From contig CAMLLD010000006.1 of the NCBI GenBank assembly GCA_946480785.1, positions 1 to 64,000 on the forward strand: a stretch of DNA of 64,000 nucleotides, written 5' to 3'. Position numbers and translations under genes: made by a program. Shown piece after piece: positions 37,432-46,098 of the stretch. The notes under the pieces were generated by a model. The model did no database searches and was not told where the DNA came from. It worked only from the letters and a program-made list of their open reading frames with translations. The DNA comes from an uncultured Blastocatellia bacterium. GTDB lineage: Bacteria > Acidobacteriota > Blastocatellia > Pyrinomonadales > Pyrinomonadaceae. Every line of letters begins with the position of its first letter. Positions within the stretch are counted from its first letter, which is position 1.

Positions 37432-38388
37432 TCAGTAATTCTTCACCAAGTCCATGCCCTGATACAGGTGCGCGACCTGTTCGCCGTAGCCGTTGAACAA
37501 AAGTGTCTTGCGCCTCGTGTATTCGCCGATGCGTATCTCAGTGGCCTGACTCCAACGTGGGTGTGGCACGTCAGGATTCACGTTGGAATAAAACCCATAT
37601 TCATTCGGCGTCTGAATGTTCCAGGTCGTCGGCGGTTCGTCAGCAACCAAACTGATCTTCACCACCGACTTAATGCTCTTGAATCCATACTTCCACGGCA
37701 CGACAAGCCTGATCGGCGCGCCGTCCTGCGGCGGCAGCACTTCGTCGTAGAGACCGGTGGCCATGATGGTCAGCGGATGCATGGCTTCGTCGAGGCGCAG
37801 TCCTTCGACATACGGCCAATCGAGCACGCCGGTGCGCTGGTTCGGCATGCGGTCCGGATCGAAAAGCGTTTGAAACGCAACGTAGCGTGCCTGCGATGTG
37901 GGCTCAACCTTCTCCAGCAGCTTGCTCAACGGAAACCCGATCCACGGAATCACCATGGACCAGCCTTCGACGCAGCGCAGGCGGTAAACGCGGTGCTCGA
38001 GCGGAAACTTCAACAGTTCGTCGAGATCGAACACGCGCGGCTTGTTTACGAGTCCACCGACTGAAACCTGCCAGGGCTTAGTCACGAAATCTGCAGCCGC
38101 ACTCGCCACGCCGCCTTTCGACGTGTCGAACTCGTAAAAGTTGTTGTAGGTCGTAATCGCTTCGAGCGGCGTTAGTTTTTCTTCAACAACGTAGCCGTTT
38201 TTCACCGCATCACTTTGCGACGCTTCAGCCGCTGCGTCGAGCTTTTCACCCTTAACGGGCTCGACCGGCGCGGGATTGATCGCCCGGTAAAGAAGCGTGC
38301 TCGCGGTCGCGGTTCCGGCGAGCACCGCCGCCTGCATGAAAAATCGACGGTTCAAATATGTTTGTTTATCGGTTATCTTGTCCCGCAT
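37432..38388 (-). CDS. msrP: Periplasmic methionine sulfoxide reductase, molybdopterin subunit MsrP
   Basis: The protein has 318 residues. The N-terminus has a twin-arginine export signal ([19 protein letters not shown]). The molybdenum-ligand cysteine lies in [15 protein letters not shown], and [16 protein letters not shown] fits the oxidoreductase molybdopterin fold. It repairs oxidised methionine in exported proteins, with MsrQ as electron donor. The Tat translocase genes are in the same window. Its start is only 23 bases from that of a divergent transporter gene. Confidence 0.93.
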   Translation of the reverse strand: MRDKITDKQTYLNRRFFMQAAVLAGTATASTLLYRAINPAPVEPVKGEKLDAAAEASQSDAVKNGYVVEEKLTPLEAITTYNNFYEFDTSKGGVASAAADFVTKPWQVSVGGLVNKPRVFDLDELLKFPLEHRVYRLRCVEGWSMVIPWIGFPLSKLLEKVEPTSQARYVAFQTLFDPDRMPNQRTGVLDWPYVEGLRLDEAMHPLTIMATGLYDEVLPPQDGAPIRLVVPWKYGFKSIKSVVKISLVADEPPTTWNIQTPNEYGFYSNVNPDVPHPRWSQATEIRIGEYTRRKTLLFNGYGEQVAHLYQGMDLVKNY

Positions 38389-38411
38389 TTTGGAGCCTTG
38401 CCTCGTTAAGT

Positions 38412-39863
38412 ATGCAAAACACCCCCGAATCTGAAAAGGAATCCCCCGACAGGATGGGATTCAAAAGCCGCTTGCTGCGTTGGGTGGTCGTGTTGTTTGT
38501 CGCGATCGGCATCCTGTTGATTCCCGCTCCCAACGGCGTAACGCCGCAATCGTGGCGACTGTTAGCGATCTTCGCCGCGACGATCACCGGATCGATCGTG
38601 CGTCCGATTCCGGGCGCGGCTGTCGTTCTGCTCGGCGTCACCGCATTACCGCTCTTCAACGTGATGAAGATGAACGAGGTGCTCACGGGCTACGCTGATC
38701 CGGTCGTGTGGCTCGTGCTGGCCGCGTTCTTCATCTCGCGCGGGATGATCAAGACCGGCCTCGGCCGCCGCATCGCGTTTCTGTTCATCAAGGCCATCGG
38801 CAGACACTCGCTCGGACTCAGCTACGCTCTCGGTTCGACCGAAGCCGTACTCGCCACCGTCATCCCGTCAACTGGCGCGCGCTCGGGCGGAATCATCTTT
38901 CCCATCGCGAAAAGCCTCGCCGAAGCATACGAATCGAGACCCGGGCCAACGGCGCGCCGCCTCGGCGCGTTCCTGATGACCAGCGTCTACCAGTGTAATG
39001 TCGTGGTTTGCGCGATGTTCCTTACAGGACAGGCGTCGAATCCGATCATCGCGCGCTTCGCGCAGGAAACGACCGGAATCGACGTCACCTACGCGCGTTG
39101 GGCCATCGGCGCGATCGTGCCGGGAATCGTCAGTCTGTTCGCCGTGCCATGGTTGATCTATCGCGTCTTTCCGCCGGAAATCAAACACACCCCGGCAGCG
39201 AGCGACTTCGCGTCGCAGGAGTTGCACGCGATGGGGCCGGTGAAGTGGTCGGAGTGGTTAATGCTCGCGGTCTTCGGGGTCGTGGCGGCGCTCTGGATGA
39301 CGACTCGCTTTCACGGCATCGACTACGCCGCGGTCGCGTTGTTAGGAATCAGCGTGCTGCTGATCACCGGCGTGCTCGACTGGGAAGATCTCATCACCGA
39401 GAAAGCGGCGTGGGCCGTGTTCATCTGGTACGGTGGTCTGCTGCGGATGGCCGAAGCGCTGGGGCAAACTGGTCTGACAAAACGATTCGCGGAAGCGTCC
39501 GCGGGACTCACGACTGGTTGGAAGTGGTGGCTCGCGCTCGCTTCGCTGCTCCTGATTTATTTCTACGCGCATTACGTCTTCGCGAGCATCACGGCGCACG
39601 TGACCGCGATGTTCGTTCCGTTTCTCATCGTGATACTCGCAGCGGGAGCGCCGCCATATCTCGCGGTGCTCTCGCTCGCTTACTTTTCAAATCTTTCCGC
39701 CGCACTGACCCACTATGGAACAACACCCGCGCCGATCTATTTCGGCTCGGGTTACACAACACAACGCACCTGGTGGTGGCTTGGCCTGATTACTTCGGTA
39801 ACAACGATCATCATCTGGAGCACGGTCGGTGTTGTCTGGTGGAAACTGCTGCGACTCTGGTAA
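38412..39863 (+). CDS. DASS-family (SLC13) anion/dicarboxylate transporter
   Basis: The protein has 483 residues from ATG 38412 ([11 protein letters not shown]). About 12 membrane segments are present. [16 protein letters not shown] corresponds to the first SNT-type substrate motif, and [17 protein letters not shown] to the second, closest to plant-type 2-oxoglutarate/malate translocators and bacterial CitT/SodiT homologues. It probably takes up or exchanges dicarboxylates. It is divergent from msrP with almost no intergenic space, and a DUF3052 gene follows 18 bases later. Confidence 0.87.
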   Translation: MQNTPESEKESPDRMGFKSRLLRWVVVLFVAIGILLIPAPNGVTPQSWRLLAIFAATITGSIVRPIPGAAVVLLGVTALPLFNVMKMNEVLTGYADPVVWLVLAAFFISRGMIKTGLGRRIAFLFIKAIGRHSLGLSYALGSTEAVLATVIPSTGARSGGIIFPIAKSLAEAYESRPGPTARRLGAFLMTSVYQCNVVVCAMFLTGQASNPIIARFAQETTGIDVTYARWAIGAIVPGIVSLFAVPWLIYRVFPPEIKHTPAASDFASQELHAMGPVKWSEWLMLAVFGVVAALWMTTRFHGIDYAAVALLGISVLLITGVLDWEDLITEKAAWAVFIWYGGLLRMAEALGQTGLTKRFAEASAGLTTGWKWWLALASLLLIYFYAHYVFASITAHVTAMFVPFLIVILAAGAPPYLAVLSLAYFSNLSAALTHYGTTPAPIYFGSGYTTQRTWWWLGLITSVTTIIIWSTVGVVWWKLLRLW

Positions 39864-39881
39864 ACGCGTTCAAAACAAATC

Positions 39882-40295
39882 ATGGCCGGATACTCTTCAA
39901 CTCCACTACCGAAGAAGCTCGGAATCAAAGAACAGTCGCGCCTCGCGTTCGTCAACGCGCCCGCAGGCTTCGCTGATTACCTCGGAGCACTTCCTGAAGG
40001 CGCGGAAATCATGAAGCGATTAATAAAACCAATCGACATCGTGATTCTCTTCGTCACAACAGAGCGCGCGCTTGCCAAAGACTTTGCAAAACTCTCCGAA
40101 AAGCTCGCGACGAACGGCATGATCTGGATCGCGTGGCCGAAGAAGAGTTCACAGGTTACGACAGATCTTTCATTCGAACGTGTGCAACGCATCGGCCTCG
40201 ATGTGGGACTCGTCGACGTGAAGATCTGCGCGATCGACGACACGTGGTCGGGTCTGAAATTCGTCTTTCGTTTGCGCGATCGACAGGCACGCTGA
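39882..40295 (+). CDS. DUF3052 family protein
   Basis: The protein has 137 residues. MAGYSSTPLPKKLGIKEQ, then a Rossmann-like small fold with DIVILFVTTERAL, GMIWIAWPKKSS and the C-terminal DVKICAIDDTWSGLKFVFR, is the recognised DUF3052 pattern. Function is unknown. No export signal. It probably shares a transcript with the transporter. Confidence 0.85.
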   Translation: MAGYSSTPLPKKLGIKEQSRLAFVNAPAGFADYLGALPEGAEIMKRLIKPIDIVILFVTTERALAKDFAKLSEKLATNGMIWIAWPKKSSQVTTDLSFERVQRIGLDVGLVDVKICAIDDTWSGLKFVFRLRDRQAR

Positions 40296-40800
40296 TCTTT
40301 TCCACAGGATCTGAGGAAAACTTTGTGGAAATCACAGGGGATTATTTTACAAAGCTGTTACAAACGCGCACTTACAACATTTTGCACACATCAGCGGCGT
40401 GACCAAAACTCTTTACGTGTGAACGTCTTAGTTCTTTCACGTGCGATCGCGCGCGTACATAGGTTGATGGTCCAACTTCGCGATAAAAAACAACTCGCAC
40501 TGATCCATTCATTCGCGCTGCATCTACATTTTGTGGGACCAGAGAAAGTACATACGCACTAGTAGCGCGAAACATTCGGCGAACGCTTTTTAACTTTGTA
40601 CTCAAGCGTGCATTTTCTTAAGAAATCGCGTAGCTCAATCTGAACATCGTCACAACAAAAACATAACTTGCAGTCGACACGTTTCGAGGTTTTTGAAATG
40701 CAAACAACTCTTAAATCGCAGGATAGATGATCGCATCACTTAACATCTCAGCGTGATTTTTCCCAATTGACTTTCACTCGAAACCGATCTGAAAAAGGTG
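40296..40800. other. AT-richer intergenic stretch without recognisable gene
   Basis: About 500 bases, visibly richer in A and T than the surroundings and with no open frame having start, ribosome site and plausible composition. A few imperfect inverted repeats are present (around 40415-40445, GTGTGAAC with TTTCACGTGC). It leads into a clear promoter at 40801. I see nothing else in it. Confidence 0.6.
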
Positions 40801-40828
40801 TTGCAAAAAAGCTGCCCATAACTATAAT
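40801..40828 (+). promoter_or_regulatory. Strong sigma-70-type promoter
   Basis: TTGCAA (40801-40806), a 16-base spacer and a perfect TATAAT (40823-40828) give a start near 40835. No ORF begins within 300 bases, so it drives either a non-coding RNA or a long leader of the zinc-ribbon gene at 41160. Confidence 0.65.
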
Positions 40829-40834
40829 GCGATT

Positions 40835-41050
40835 CCCTCGCTGAACATTGATTGCCAGAACATGTAGGGTCAGCGGCCTGTTTTTTGATTCGTTGAAGGT
40901 TACTAAGCTCTTATCCTTATTCTCGCATTTGCCCGGAGCCTTCGACGAAAAAACGAGTCAGGTGAATGGTGGGGCGCGGCTCGTGCGGCAGTCGCGCAAA
41001 GGCAATCTAGGCGGTCGCCCTGTGGTGGGCCTCTTCGCCAAACAATAACC
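40835..41050 (+). ncRNA. Candidate structured RNA (rod-like, 6S-like outline)
   Basis: Downstream of the promoter the two arms pair into nested stems. GATTGCC (40850-40856) pairs with GGCAATC (41001-41007), CCTG (40877-40880) with CAGG (40959-40962), a T6 run with an A-run, and TTCGTTGAAGG (40889-40899) with CCTTCGACGAA (40939-40949; one G-U). This gives a long interrupted rod of about 160 bases plus flanks. Size, lone strong promoter and central unpaired parts recall 6S RNA, but no 6S consensus could be checked. The 3' end is a guess, since no T-run terminator is seen. Confidence 0.35.
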
Positions 41051-41159
41051 TCAATCTGAAACTTCTTACCGGAAGGGTCTATCAAGCCGGGTAGGTGAAG
41101 TGTGTTGTCCGCGTTGCGGACTGCAGTATGGTTTTCTATTGCCCAGTGGAGTGCGAGAA

Positions 41160-41768
41160 ATGAAAGAGGAAAATTTATTGTCCCCCCAACTGAAACATTG
41201 TCCGATTTGTTCACAGGATTTACCGATAGCCGAATTTGGAATTTGTCGAGCACGCAAAGACGGAAGGAATCTCTACTGCAAGAGTTGCATTCGTCAGAAA
41301 GTCACGCAGAGCCGCCGCGCTTTGAAGGAATACAAGTCAGCACGCAAACGATATGTCTCGCAGCAGATCGAAATGACCGAACTCATCGCTGCTGATCCAA
41401 ACAACGCGCCTTATGCGGCGAAATCAATCAGTAAACTTTCTCCCGTCGAGCGTGTGCGCGACGCAATTCGCAAAGGCTCACGGACCCAACGTGAGATCGC
41501 CCTGGAAACCAAGCTCGGCAAAGACGAGATTGGCGATGCGTTAGCTAACCTCCTCCTTTGGACCCACGAAATCAGAACCCAGGTGGTCGGAAACACTCGG
41601 CTTTACTTCCTTAACGAAGCCGAAGACGCCGCCGCTGTTGAAGACACGCCGCGCTTGCCCGCGCGTAAGCGAGACGTGCCGAGCTCGTTCAGTTGTTTGC
41701 AGGGCTTAATGCCCGGAAGAAACCCGGAAGGGGAACCCGCGAAAATCGGAGGCTGGGTGGCAGCCTAG
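41160..41768 (+). CDS. Zinc-ribbon / winged-helix protein of unknown function
   Basis: The protein has 202 residues. ATG 41160 has GGAG eight bases upstream; a longer frame from GTG 41100 has no usable ribosome site. The N-terminus, CPICSQDLPIAEFG then RKDGRNLYCKSCIRQK (about residues 14-50), is the CxxC...CxxC pattern of HNH-associated zinc ribbons common in phage and accessory genes. No HNH catalytic residues follow. Residues about 95-150 (SPVERVRDAIRKGSRTQREI) look like a winged helix. DNA or RNA binding is likely and target unknown. It may be read from the promoter at 40801. Confidence 0.65.
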   Translation: MKEENLLSPQLKHCPICSQDLPIAEFGICRARKDGRNLYCKSCIRQKVTQSRRALKEYKSARKRYVSQQIEMTELIAADPNNAPYAAKSISKLSPVERVRDAIRKGSRTQREIALETKLGKDEIGDALANLLLWTHEIRTQVVGNTRLYFLNEAEDAAAVEDTPRLPARKRDVPSSFSCLQGLMPGRNPEGEPAKIGGWVAA

Positions 41769-41777
41769 TCTCTTAGA

Positions 41778-41805
41778 GTGGGACAGGCATTCGTGTCTGT
41801 CCCAC
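41778..41805. terminator. Hairpin between convergent genes
   Basis: GTGGGACAG (41778-41786) pairs perfectly with CTGTCCCAC (41797-41805) around a 10-base loop. It lies 10 bases after one stop and 33 bases before the convergent bcp stop. There is no T-run on either strand, so it may be a weak terminator or a REP-like element. It is the only copy in this window. Confidence 0.45.
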
Positions 41806-41837
41806 CGGCGGTTTCATCTCTTGCGGTTAGTGGTTCG

Positions 41838-42296
41838 TTAGTCAGCGAAAGCCTCCAGAACCTCATTGGCGTGATCTTCTGGCTTCACCTTTTCGAAGAC
41901 TTTTTTGATCTTGCCCTTCTCATCGATCAGAAAAGTGGTGCGATGAACACCCATGTACGTTCGTCCCATAAACTTCTTCTCTCCCCAAACGCCGTAAGCG
42001 TCAGCGATCTCATGGTCCTTGTCGGCCAAAAGGGTGAAGGGAAGGCTATACTTGGTTTCGAACTTCTTGTGTGACGCTTCGCTGTCGGGCGATACGCCCA
42101 GCACGGTAATGCCGCGTTTCTTGAATTTTGCCCACGCGTCGCGAAACGAGCAGGCTTCTTTAGTGCAGCCTGGCGTATCGTCTTTGGGATAAAAGTAGAG
42201 CACGACCTTTTGGCCGCGCAGATCTTTCAGTGAAACGGTTTCACCATCAGCGTCATTTGTTTTAAAGGCCGGTGCGTTAGTTCCTTCTTTAATCAT
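41838..42296 (-). CDS. bcp: Thiol peroxidase of the BCP/PrxQ family
   Basis: The protein has 152 residues. It is a peroxiredoxin with peroxidatic Cys in [18 protein letters not shown] and the resolving Cys five residues later, the alpha2 arrangement of BCP/PrxQ. It reduces H2O2 and organic peroxides with thioredoxin. It is cytoplasmic, with no signal peptide. It is divergent from the EVE-domain gene. Confidence 0.94.
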   Translation of the reverse strand: MIKEGTNAPAFKTNDADGETVSLKDLRGQKVVLYFYPKDDTPGCTKEACSFRDAWAKFKKRGITVLGVSPDSEASHKKFETKYSLPFTLLADKDHEIADAYGVWGEKKFMGRTYMGVHRTTFLIDEKGKIKKVFEKVKPEDHANEVLEAFAD

Positions 42297-42325
42297 GGGC
42301 CAATTGTAGATTGAAAGTGCGGATC

Positions 42326-42793
42326 ATGAAAACCTCGACTAAAAATTCAACTAACAAACATAACTTTTGGATGGTGAAGCAGGAACCGGAAACTTATTCA
42401 TGGGACGATTTTGTAAAAGACGGCAGCACCGATTGGTCCGGCGTGCGCAACTACCAGGCCCGAAATAATCTGCGCGGCATGAAGGTGGGCGACCGTGTTC
42501 TTTTTTACCACTCCGGAAAGGGGAAAGAGGTCGTTGGTTTGGCTGAAGTCGTGAAGAGTGCTTATCCCGATCCGACTGCTGACGACCCGCAGTGGGTCGC
42601 GGTCGATCTGAAACCAGTGAAGCCTTTGGCCACGCCGGTCCAACTCGCCGCTATTCGTTATGACAAACGACTCAGTCAACTACCGCTCATTCGTCAGTCG
42701 CAACTGTCGGTCATGCCGCTCACCAAAGACGAGTTTGACGTGATCGTGACGATGGGCAGCGGCAAAGCGCGCAAGCGCGGCGCGGCAAGCTAA
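42326..42793 (+). CDS. EVE domain protein (thymocyte nuclear protein 1 type)
   Basis: The protein has 155 residues from ATG 42326; an upstream TTG in frame is less likely. WMVKQEPETYSWDDFVKDG, WSGVRNYQARNNLRGMKVGD, LFYHSGKGKEVVGLAEVV and DPQWVAVDLKPV are the classic EVE/PUA-like motifs, whose aromatic cage binds modified bases in DNA or RNA. Role in bacteria is not settled. It overlaps the convergent DUF72 gene by four bases. Confidence 0.9.
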   Translation: MKTSTKNSTNKHNFWMVKQEPETYSWDDFVKDGSTDWSGVRNYQARNNLRGMKVGDRVLFYHSGKGKEVVGLAEVVKSAYPDPTADDPQWVAVDLKPVKPLATPVQLAAIRYDKRLSQLPLIRQSQLSVMPLTKDEFDVIVTMGSGKARKRGAAS

Positions 42794-43668
42794 TCGAAGA
42801 GTTTTTGTTCGTCGGTCTCAGAGATTGCTGATTCTTCAAGCCGGGGATAAACACCAAAGAGCGGCTCGGGAGCGGGGACGCGCTCTTCCTTGAGCGCGGC
42901 CTCGATCTCGATTGCGTTCACCACGCCTTGCCCGCGAAAGTGATTGTTGGTGATCACGTACGTTTCGCGCGTTTCTTTCGCCACTTCCTTGATTCGCTTC
43001 AGCCACGGCTCGAGCTCGTCCAGAGAGTAAAGATAGTCGTAACGCTCGTGAGGGGCGGCCTTCTCGCGAAACCAGTTGTGATAGTTCCGGCCGTGCAGCC
43101 GAACGTAGCCGACCGGTGAAGTCGTCAGCGCCGCCGGTTTGATCGACTTCGAAAACACGGGCTGATCGATGTTGCAGATGCCCACACCGCGCTCCTGTAA
43201 CCATTCATACATCGCCGGCGTGTTCCACGACGCGTGTCTCACTTCGAGAACGAGCGGATACTTCGCGAATTTTTTCATCAACTCGGCCAGGTAAGTCCGA
43301 TCTTCAACCGTGTTCTTAAACGACCACGGAAACTGAAGCAGCAGCGCGCCGAGTTTTCCCGCCTTCAAGAGTGGCGCCATTCCGGTGTTAAATTCTTTTT
43401 CATCCGCCTTGGTAGCTTTGCCGCGTTCGTGTGTGAACAACCGGTGGAGTTTCGCCGTGAAAGTAAACTTCTTGTTCGCGGCGACGCGCTGCGCCCACGC
43501 CTTCGTCGTCGAAGCAGTCGGCGGGCGATAAAAGCTGCTGTTGATCTCGATGGTGTTGAAGTAATGCGCGAGATATTCGAGTGGATCGAAGTTCTTGCCG
43601 GGTTTGTGCGGATAGACAATTCCCTCCCAGTCCTTGTAAGACCAACCCGCCGGTCCGATGTGGATCAT
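42790..43668 (-). CDS. DUF72 family protein (YecE-like)
   Basis: The protein has 292 residues. ATG 43668 is set by GGAGG nine bases upstream; the longer frame would translate that ribosome site. IHIGPAGWSYKDWEG, FNTIEINSSFYRPP, LLLQFPWSF, LVLEVRHASW, YVRLHGRN and ITNNHFRGQGVVNA are the DUF72 TIM-barrel motifs. Function is unknown. Members have been suggested to act in nucleic-acid or stress processes, but this cannot be read here. Confidence 0.9.
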   Translation of the reverse strand: MIHIGPAGWSYKDWEGIVYPHKPGKNFDPLEYLAHYFNTIEINSSFYRPPTASTTKAWAQRVAANKKFTFTAKLHRLFTHERGKATKADEKEFNTGMAPLLKAGKLGALLLQFPWSFKNTVEDRTYLAELMKKFAKYPLVLEVRHASWNTPAMYEWLQERGVGICNIDQPVFSKSIKPAALTTSPVGYVRLHGRNYHNWFREKAAPHERYDYLYSLDELEPWLKRIKEVAKETRETYVITNNHFRGQGVVNAIEIEAALKEERVPAPEPLFGVYPRLEESAISETDEQKLFD

Positions 43669-43747
43669 TAATGAGTTCCTCCGCAACTATGGTAAAACAC
43701 AGAATTGCGTGAGCAAGAACGGAATTGTGTCGAAAGGAGGAACGGCG

Positions 43748-44779
43748 ATGCGTCTGACCGAGATGGTTTCGTGTTCCGGTTGAGCGGCGAAGCTTAGCCC
43801 GAGCTTACTCGCTCAGGTTCTGAGCGAGCTACCAAAACAACCGAATGACCCAAACCTGATTGTCGGTTTCGACACCGCCGACGACGCGGGAGTATACCGT
43901 CTCCGCGACGACCTCGCTTTGGTGCAGACAGTCGACTTTTTTACCCCAATTGTCGACGACCCGTTCGACTACGGCCGCATCAGTGCGCTGAATTCGATCA
44001 ACGACGTCTGGGCGATGGCCGGCACGCCGATCACGGCGATGGCCATCACGTGTTTTCCGAAGTCGGGCGTCGATCCGTCGATCCTGACGGAGATCATGCG
44101 CGGCGGGTTGGAAACACTCAACCGTTACGGCGTGACGCTCGTTGGCGGGCACAGCGTCGATAATGCGCAGATCATGTTTGGCTATTCCGTGACCGGCGTG
44201 ATCGATCCGAATAAAGTGGCGCGGAATGCGGGAGCGCGGCCGGGTGATGTGATTGTTTTGACGAAACCAATCGGCACGGGCGTGATTTCGACCGGGATCA
44301 AGAAGGCGAGCGCGAGCGAAGCAGTTGTTAATGCTTCAGTGGAGACGATGTTGACGCCGGGGAAATACGCGGCCGAAGCGATGCGCGAGTTTGACGTGAA
44401 AGGCGCGACGGACGTGACGGGCTTCGCGCTGCTCGGTCACGCGTGGGAGATGGCGTGCGCGAGCAAAGTCACGATCGAGATCGATTCGCGTGCGGTGCCG
44501 CTGCTGGATGGCGCGCTGGAACTCGCGACTGCGGGAATGTTGACGAGCGGCGACAAAACAAACCGCGAGTACGTCGGCGCGGACGTCGAGATTACTTCGG
44601 CAGTCGATTCGAATTTGGTCAGATTATTATTCGATCCGCAGACGGCGGGCGGAATGCTGATCGCGATCGCCGAGGACAAAGCCGACGCGTTGCTGCGTAC
44701 GTTGCGCGAGCATTACCCGCGAGCCCAGATTATCGGACGAGTTTCCCCGCGCGGCTCACGCTCCCTTGTCGTGAGCTAG
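43748..44779 (+). CDS. selD: Selenide, water dikinase with selenocysteine at position 12 (UGA read-through)
   Basis: The protein has 343 residues if TGA 43781-43783 is read as selenocysteine. ATG 43748 has a perfect AAGGAGG seven bases upstream and encodes [20 protein letters not shown], the SelD catalytic loop with Sec12 (Cys in other members) and Lys15. The frame then runs on without break through [46 protein letters not shown] and [11 protein letters not shown] hairpin of bacterial SECIS type follows the UGA. SelD makes selenophosphate from selenide and ATP for selenocysteine tRNA, selenouridine or selenoneine. A gene call starting at GTG 43919 would lose the catalytic loop. The next gene is egtB-like, 21 bases on. 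Confidence 0.92.
43784..43828 (+). promoter_or_regulatory. Bacterial SECIS element of selD
   Basis: CTCGCTCAG (43808-43816) pairs perfectly with CTGAGCGAG (43820-43828). The apical part reads CAGGTTCTG, so the loop offers the GGU/GU that SelB contacts. The loop lies about 33-36 bases after the UGA, inside the usual 16-37 window. It should recruit SelB with Sec-tRNA to decode UGA at codon 12. Confidence 0.8.
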
Positions 44780-44800
44780 TATTATTGTCCGCACCGAATC

Positions 44801-46078
44801 ATGTCGATAACAGACCTTTACCAGCGGGTTCGTGCGCGCACGATGGAGATCGTTGCGCCGCTCGAGATTGAAGACTACGTGATCCAGACGGCGGAGTTTA
44901 TGAGCCCGCCGCGCTGGCACATCGGCCACACGTCGTGGTTCTTCGAGACCGTGCTCCAAGCCCACAAGCTGGGTTACAAAGTCTACTCCGAAGATTTTCT
45001 GTTCTACTTCAACTCGTATTACGAAGGTTTCGGGGCCCGAATCGAACGCCCCAAGCGCGGCACAAAGTCGCGCCCAACGGTGCGCGAGACAGTCGCCTAT
45101 CGTAACCACATCGACGAGCAGATGCTCGAGTTCTTGCGTTCTGCTGACGAACCGGTTTTGAAACTTGTCAGGTTGGGTCTCGAACACGAGATGCAACACC
45201 AGGAGTTGCTCGTCTACGACATCAAGCACCTGCTTTGCGATCAGTTCCAGCCGACGATGAATCCTCTGCCACAGCCGCGCGCGAAGGTCGAAGGCATGGC
45301 TGAAGTCGAAGGCGGACTCTTCGAACTCGGATACAAAGGTGCGGACTTCGCCTGGGACAACGAAAAACCTGCGCACCAGGTCTTCCTGCAAGACTTCGCC
45401 ATCGATCGCGCGCTCGTAACCAATCGCGAATACCTCGACTTCATCCACGACGGCGGCTACCAAAACTTTCGCTGGTGGTTTTCCGAAGGTTGGGAAACAG
45501 TCAAACGCGAACACTGGCAAGCGCCACTCTACTGGGAACTGCACGACAACGAATGGATGATTCGCGACTTCACCGGTCTTCACTCGGCCAGCGACCGCGC
45601 CGGAGATCCCGTGTCGCACGTCAGTTACTACGAAGCGTCTGCCTTCGCGAAGTGGGCGGGCAAGCGACTCCCCACCGAAGCTGAATGGGAGAAGGCGGCG
45701 TGTTATGATGCCGAGCGCAAAGTTAAGCGGCGATTTCCCTGGGGCGACAACGATCCCGATAGCGGCAACGCAAATCTCTTCGAAAACGGTTTTTGGTCGG
45801 TAGCGCCCGTGGGAGCGTTTCCCGACGGCGCGAATCCTTACGGTTGCCAGCAGATGATTGGCGACGTGTGGGAGTGGACGACCTCGGATTACGTGCCGTA
45901 TCCCGGATTCAAGACGGAGTTTGACGAATACAACGACAAGTGGTTCGTCAACCAAAAGGTTTTGCGCGGCGGTTCGTTTGCCACGCCTTGGTCGCACATC
46001 AGAACGACGTATCGAAACTTCTTTCACGCGCACGAACGCTGGATGCTCTCCGGCTTCCGCTGTGCGCGCGACGTGTAA
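44801..46078 (+). CDS. egtB: EgtB/SenA-family iron-dependent C-S (or C-Se) bond-forming enzyme
   Basis: The protein has 425 residues. The N-terminal DinB-like domain has the iron ligands His43 in [10 protein letters not shown] and His129/His133 in LEHEMQHQE, and FNSYYEGFG and RGTKSRPTV are typical of the family. The C-terminal formylglycine-generating-enzyme fold has [27 protein letters not shown] (positions about 325-350), GDVWEWT and SGFRCARD. EgtB joins hercynine to a thiol donor in ergothioneine synthesis; the close homologue SenA uses a selenosugar to make selenoneine. The gene is directly downstream of selD, which favours the selenium reading. No egtD or SenB glycosyltransferase is in the window. 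Confidence 0.87.
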   Translation: MSITDLYQRVRARTMEIVAPLEIEDYVIQTAEFMSPPRWHIGHTSWFFETVLQAHKLGYKVYSEDFLFYFNSYYEGFGARIERPKRGTKSRPTVRETVAYRNHIDEQMLEFLRSADEPVLKLVRLGLEHEMQHQELLVYDIKHLLCDQFQPTMNPLPQPRAKVEGMAEVEGGLFELGYKGADFAWDNEKPAHQVFLQDFAIDRALVTNREYLDFIHDGGYQNFRWWFSEGWETVKREHWQAPLYWELHDNEWMIRDFTGLHSASDRAGDPVSHVSYYEASAFAKWAGKRLPTEAEWEKAACYDAERKVKRRFPWGDNDPDSGNANLFENGFWSVAPVGAFPDGANPYGCQQMIGDVWEWTTSDYVPYPGFKTEFDEYNDKWFVNQKVLRGGSFATPWSHIRTTYRNFFHAHERWMLSGFRCARDV

Positions 46079-46098
46079 CCACAGATTAGGAGCCCATC

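Noticed and set aside
40628..40697. tRNA-like string beginning GCGTAGCTCAAT and a TTTCGAGG further on at tRNA-like distance
   Set aside because: Acceptor, anticodon and T stems do not pair.
40848..41048. 66-residue ORF from a TTG inside the structured RNA candidate
   Set aside because: No ribosome site and no protein-like composition; base pairing explains the region better.
41160..41768. Phage or mobile-element remnant suggested by the zinc ribbon
   Set aside because: No integrase, att-like repeats, tRNA or other phage genes nearby.
43919..44779. selD starting at GTG 43919 as a 286-residue protein
   Set aside because: It lacks the ribosome site and the catalytic N-terminal loop; reading the UGA as selenocysteine from 43748 explains the upstream conservation.
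44756..46033. 425-residue minus-strand open frame opposite egtB
   Set aside because: The plus strand carries all EgtB motifs; the antisense frame has none.
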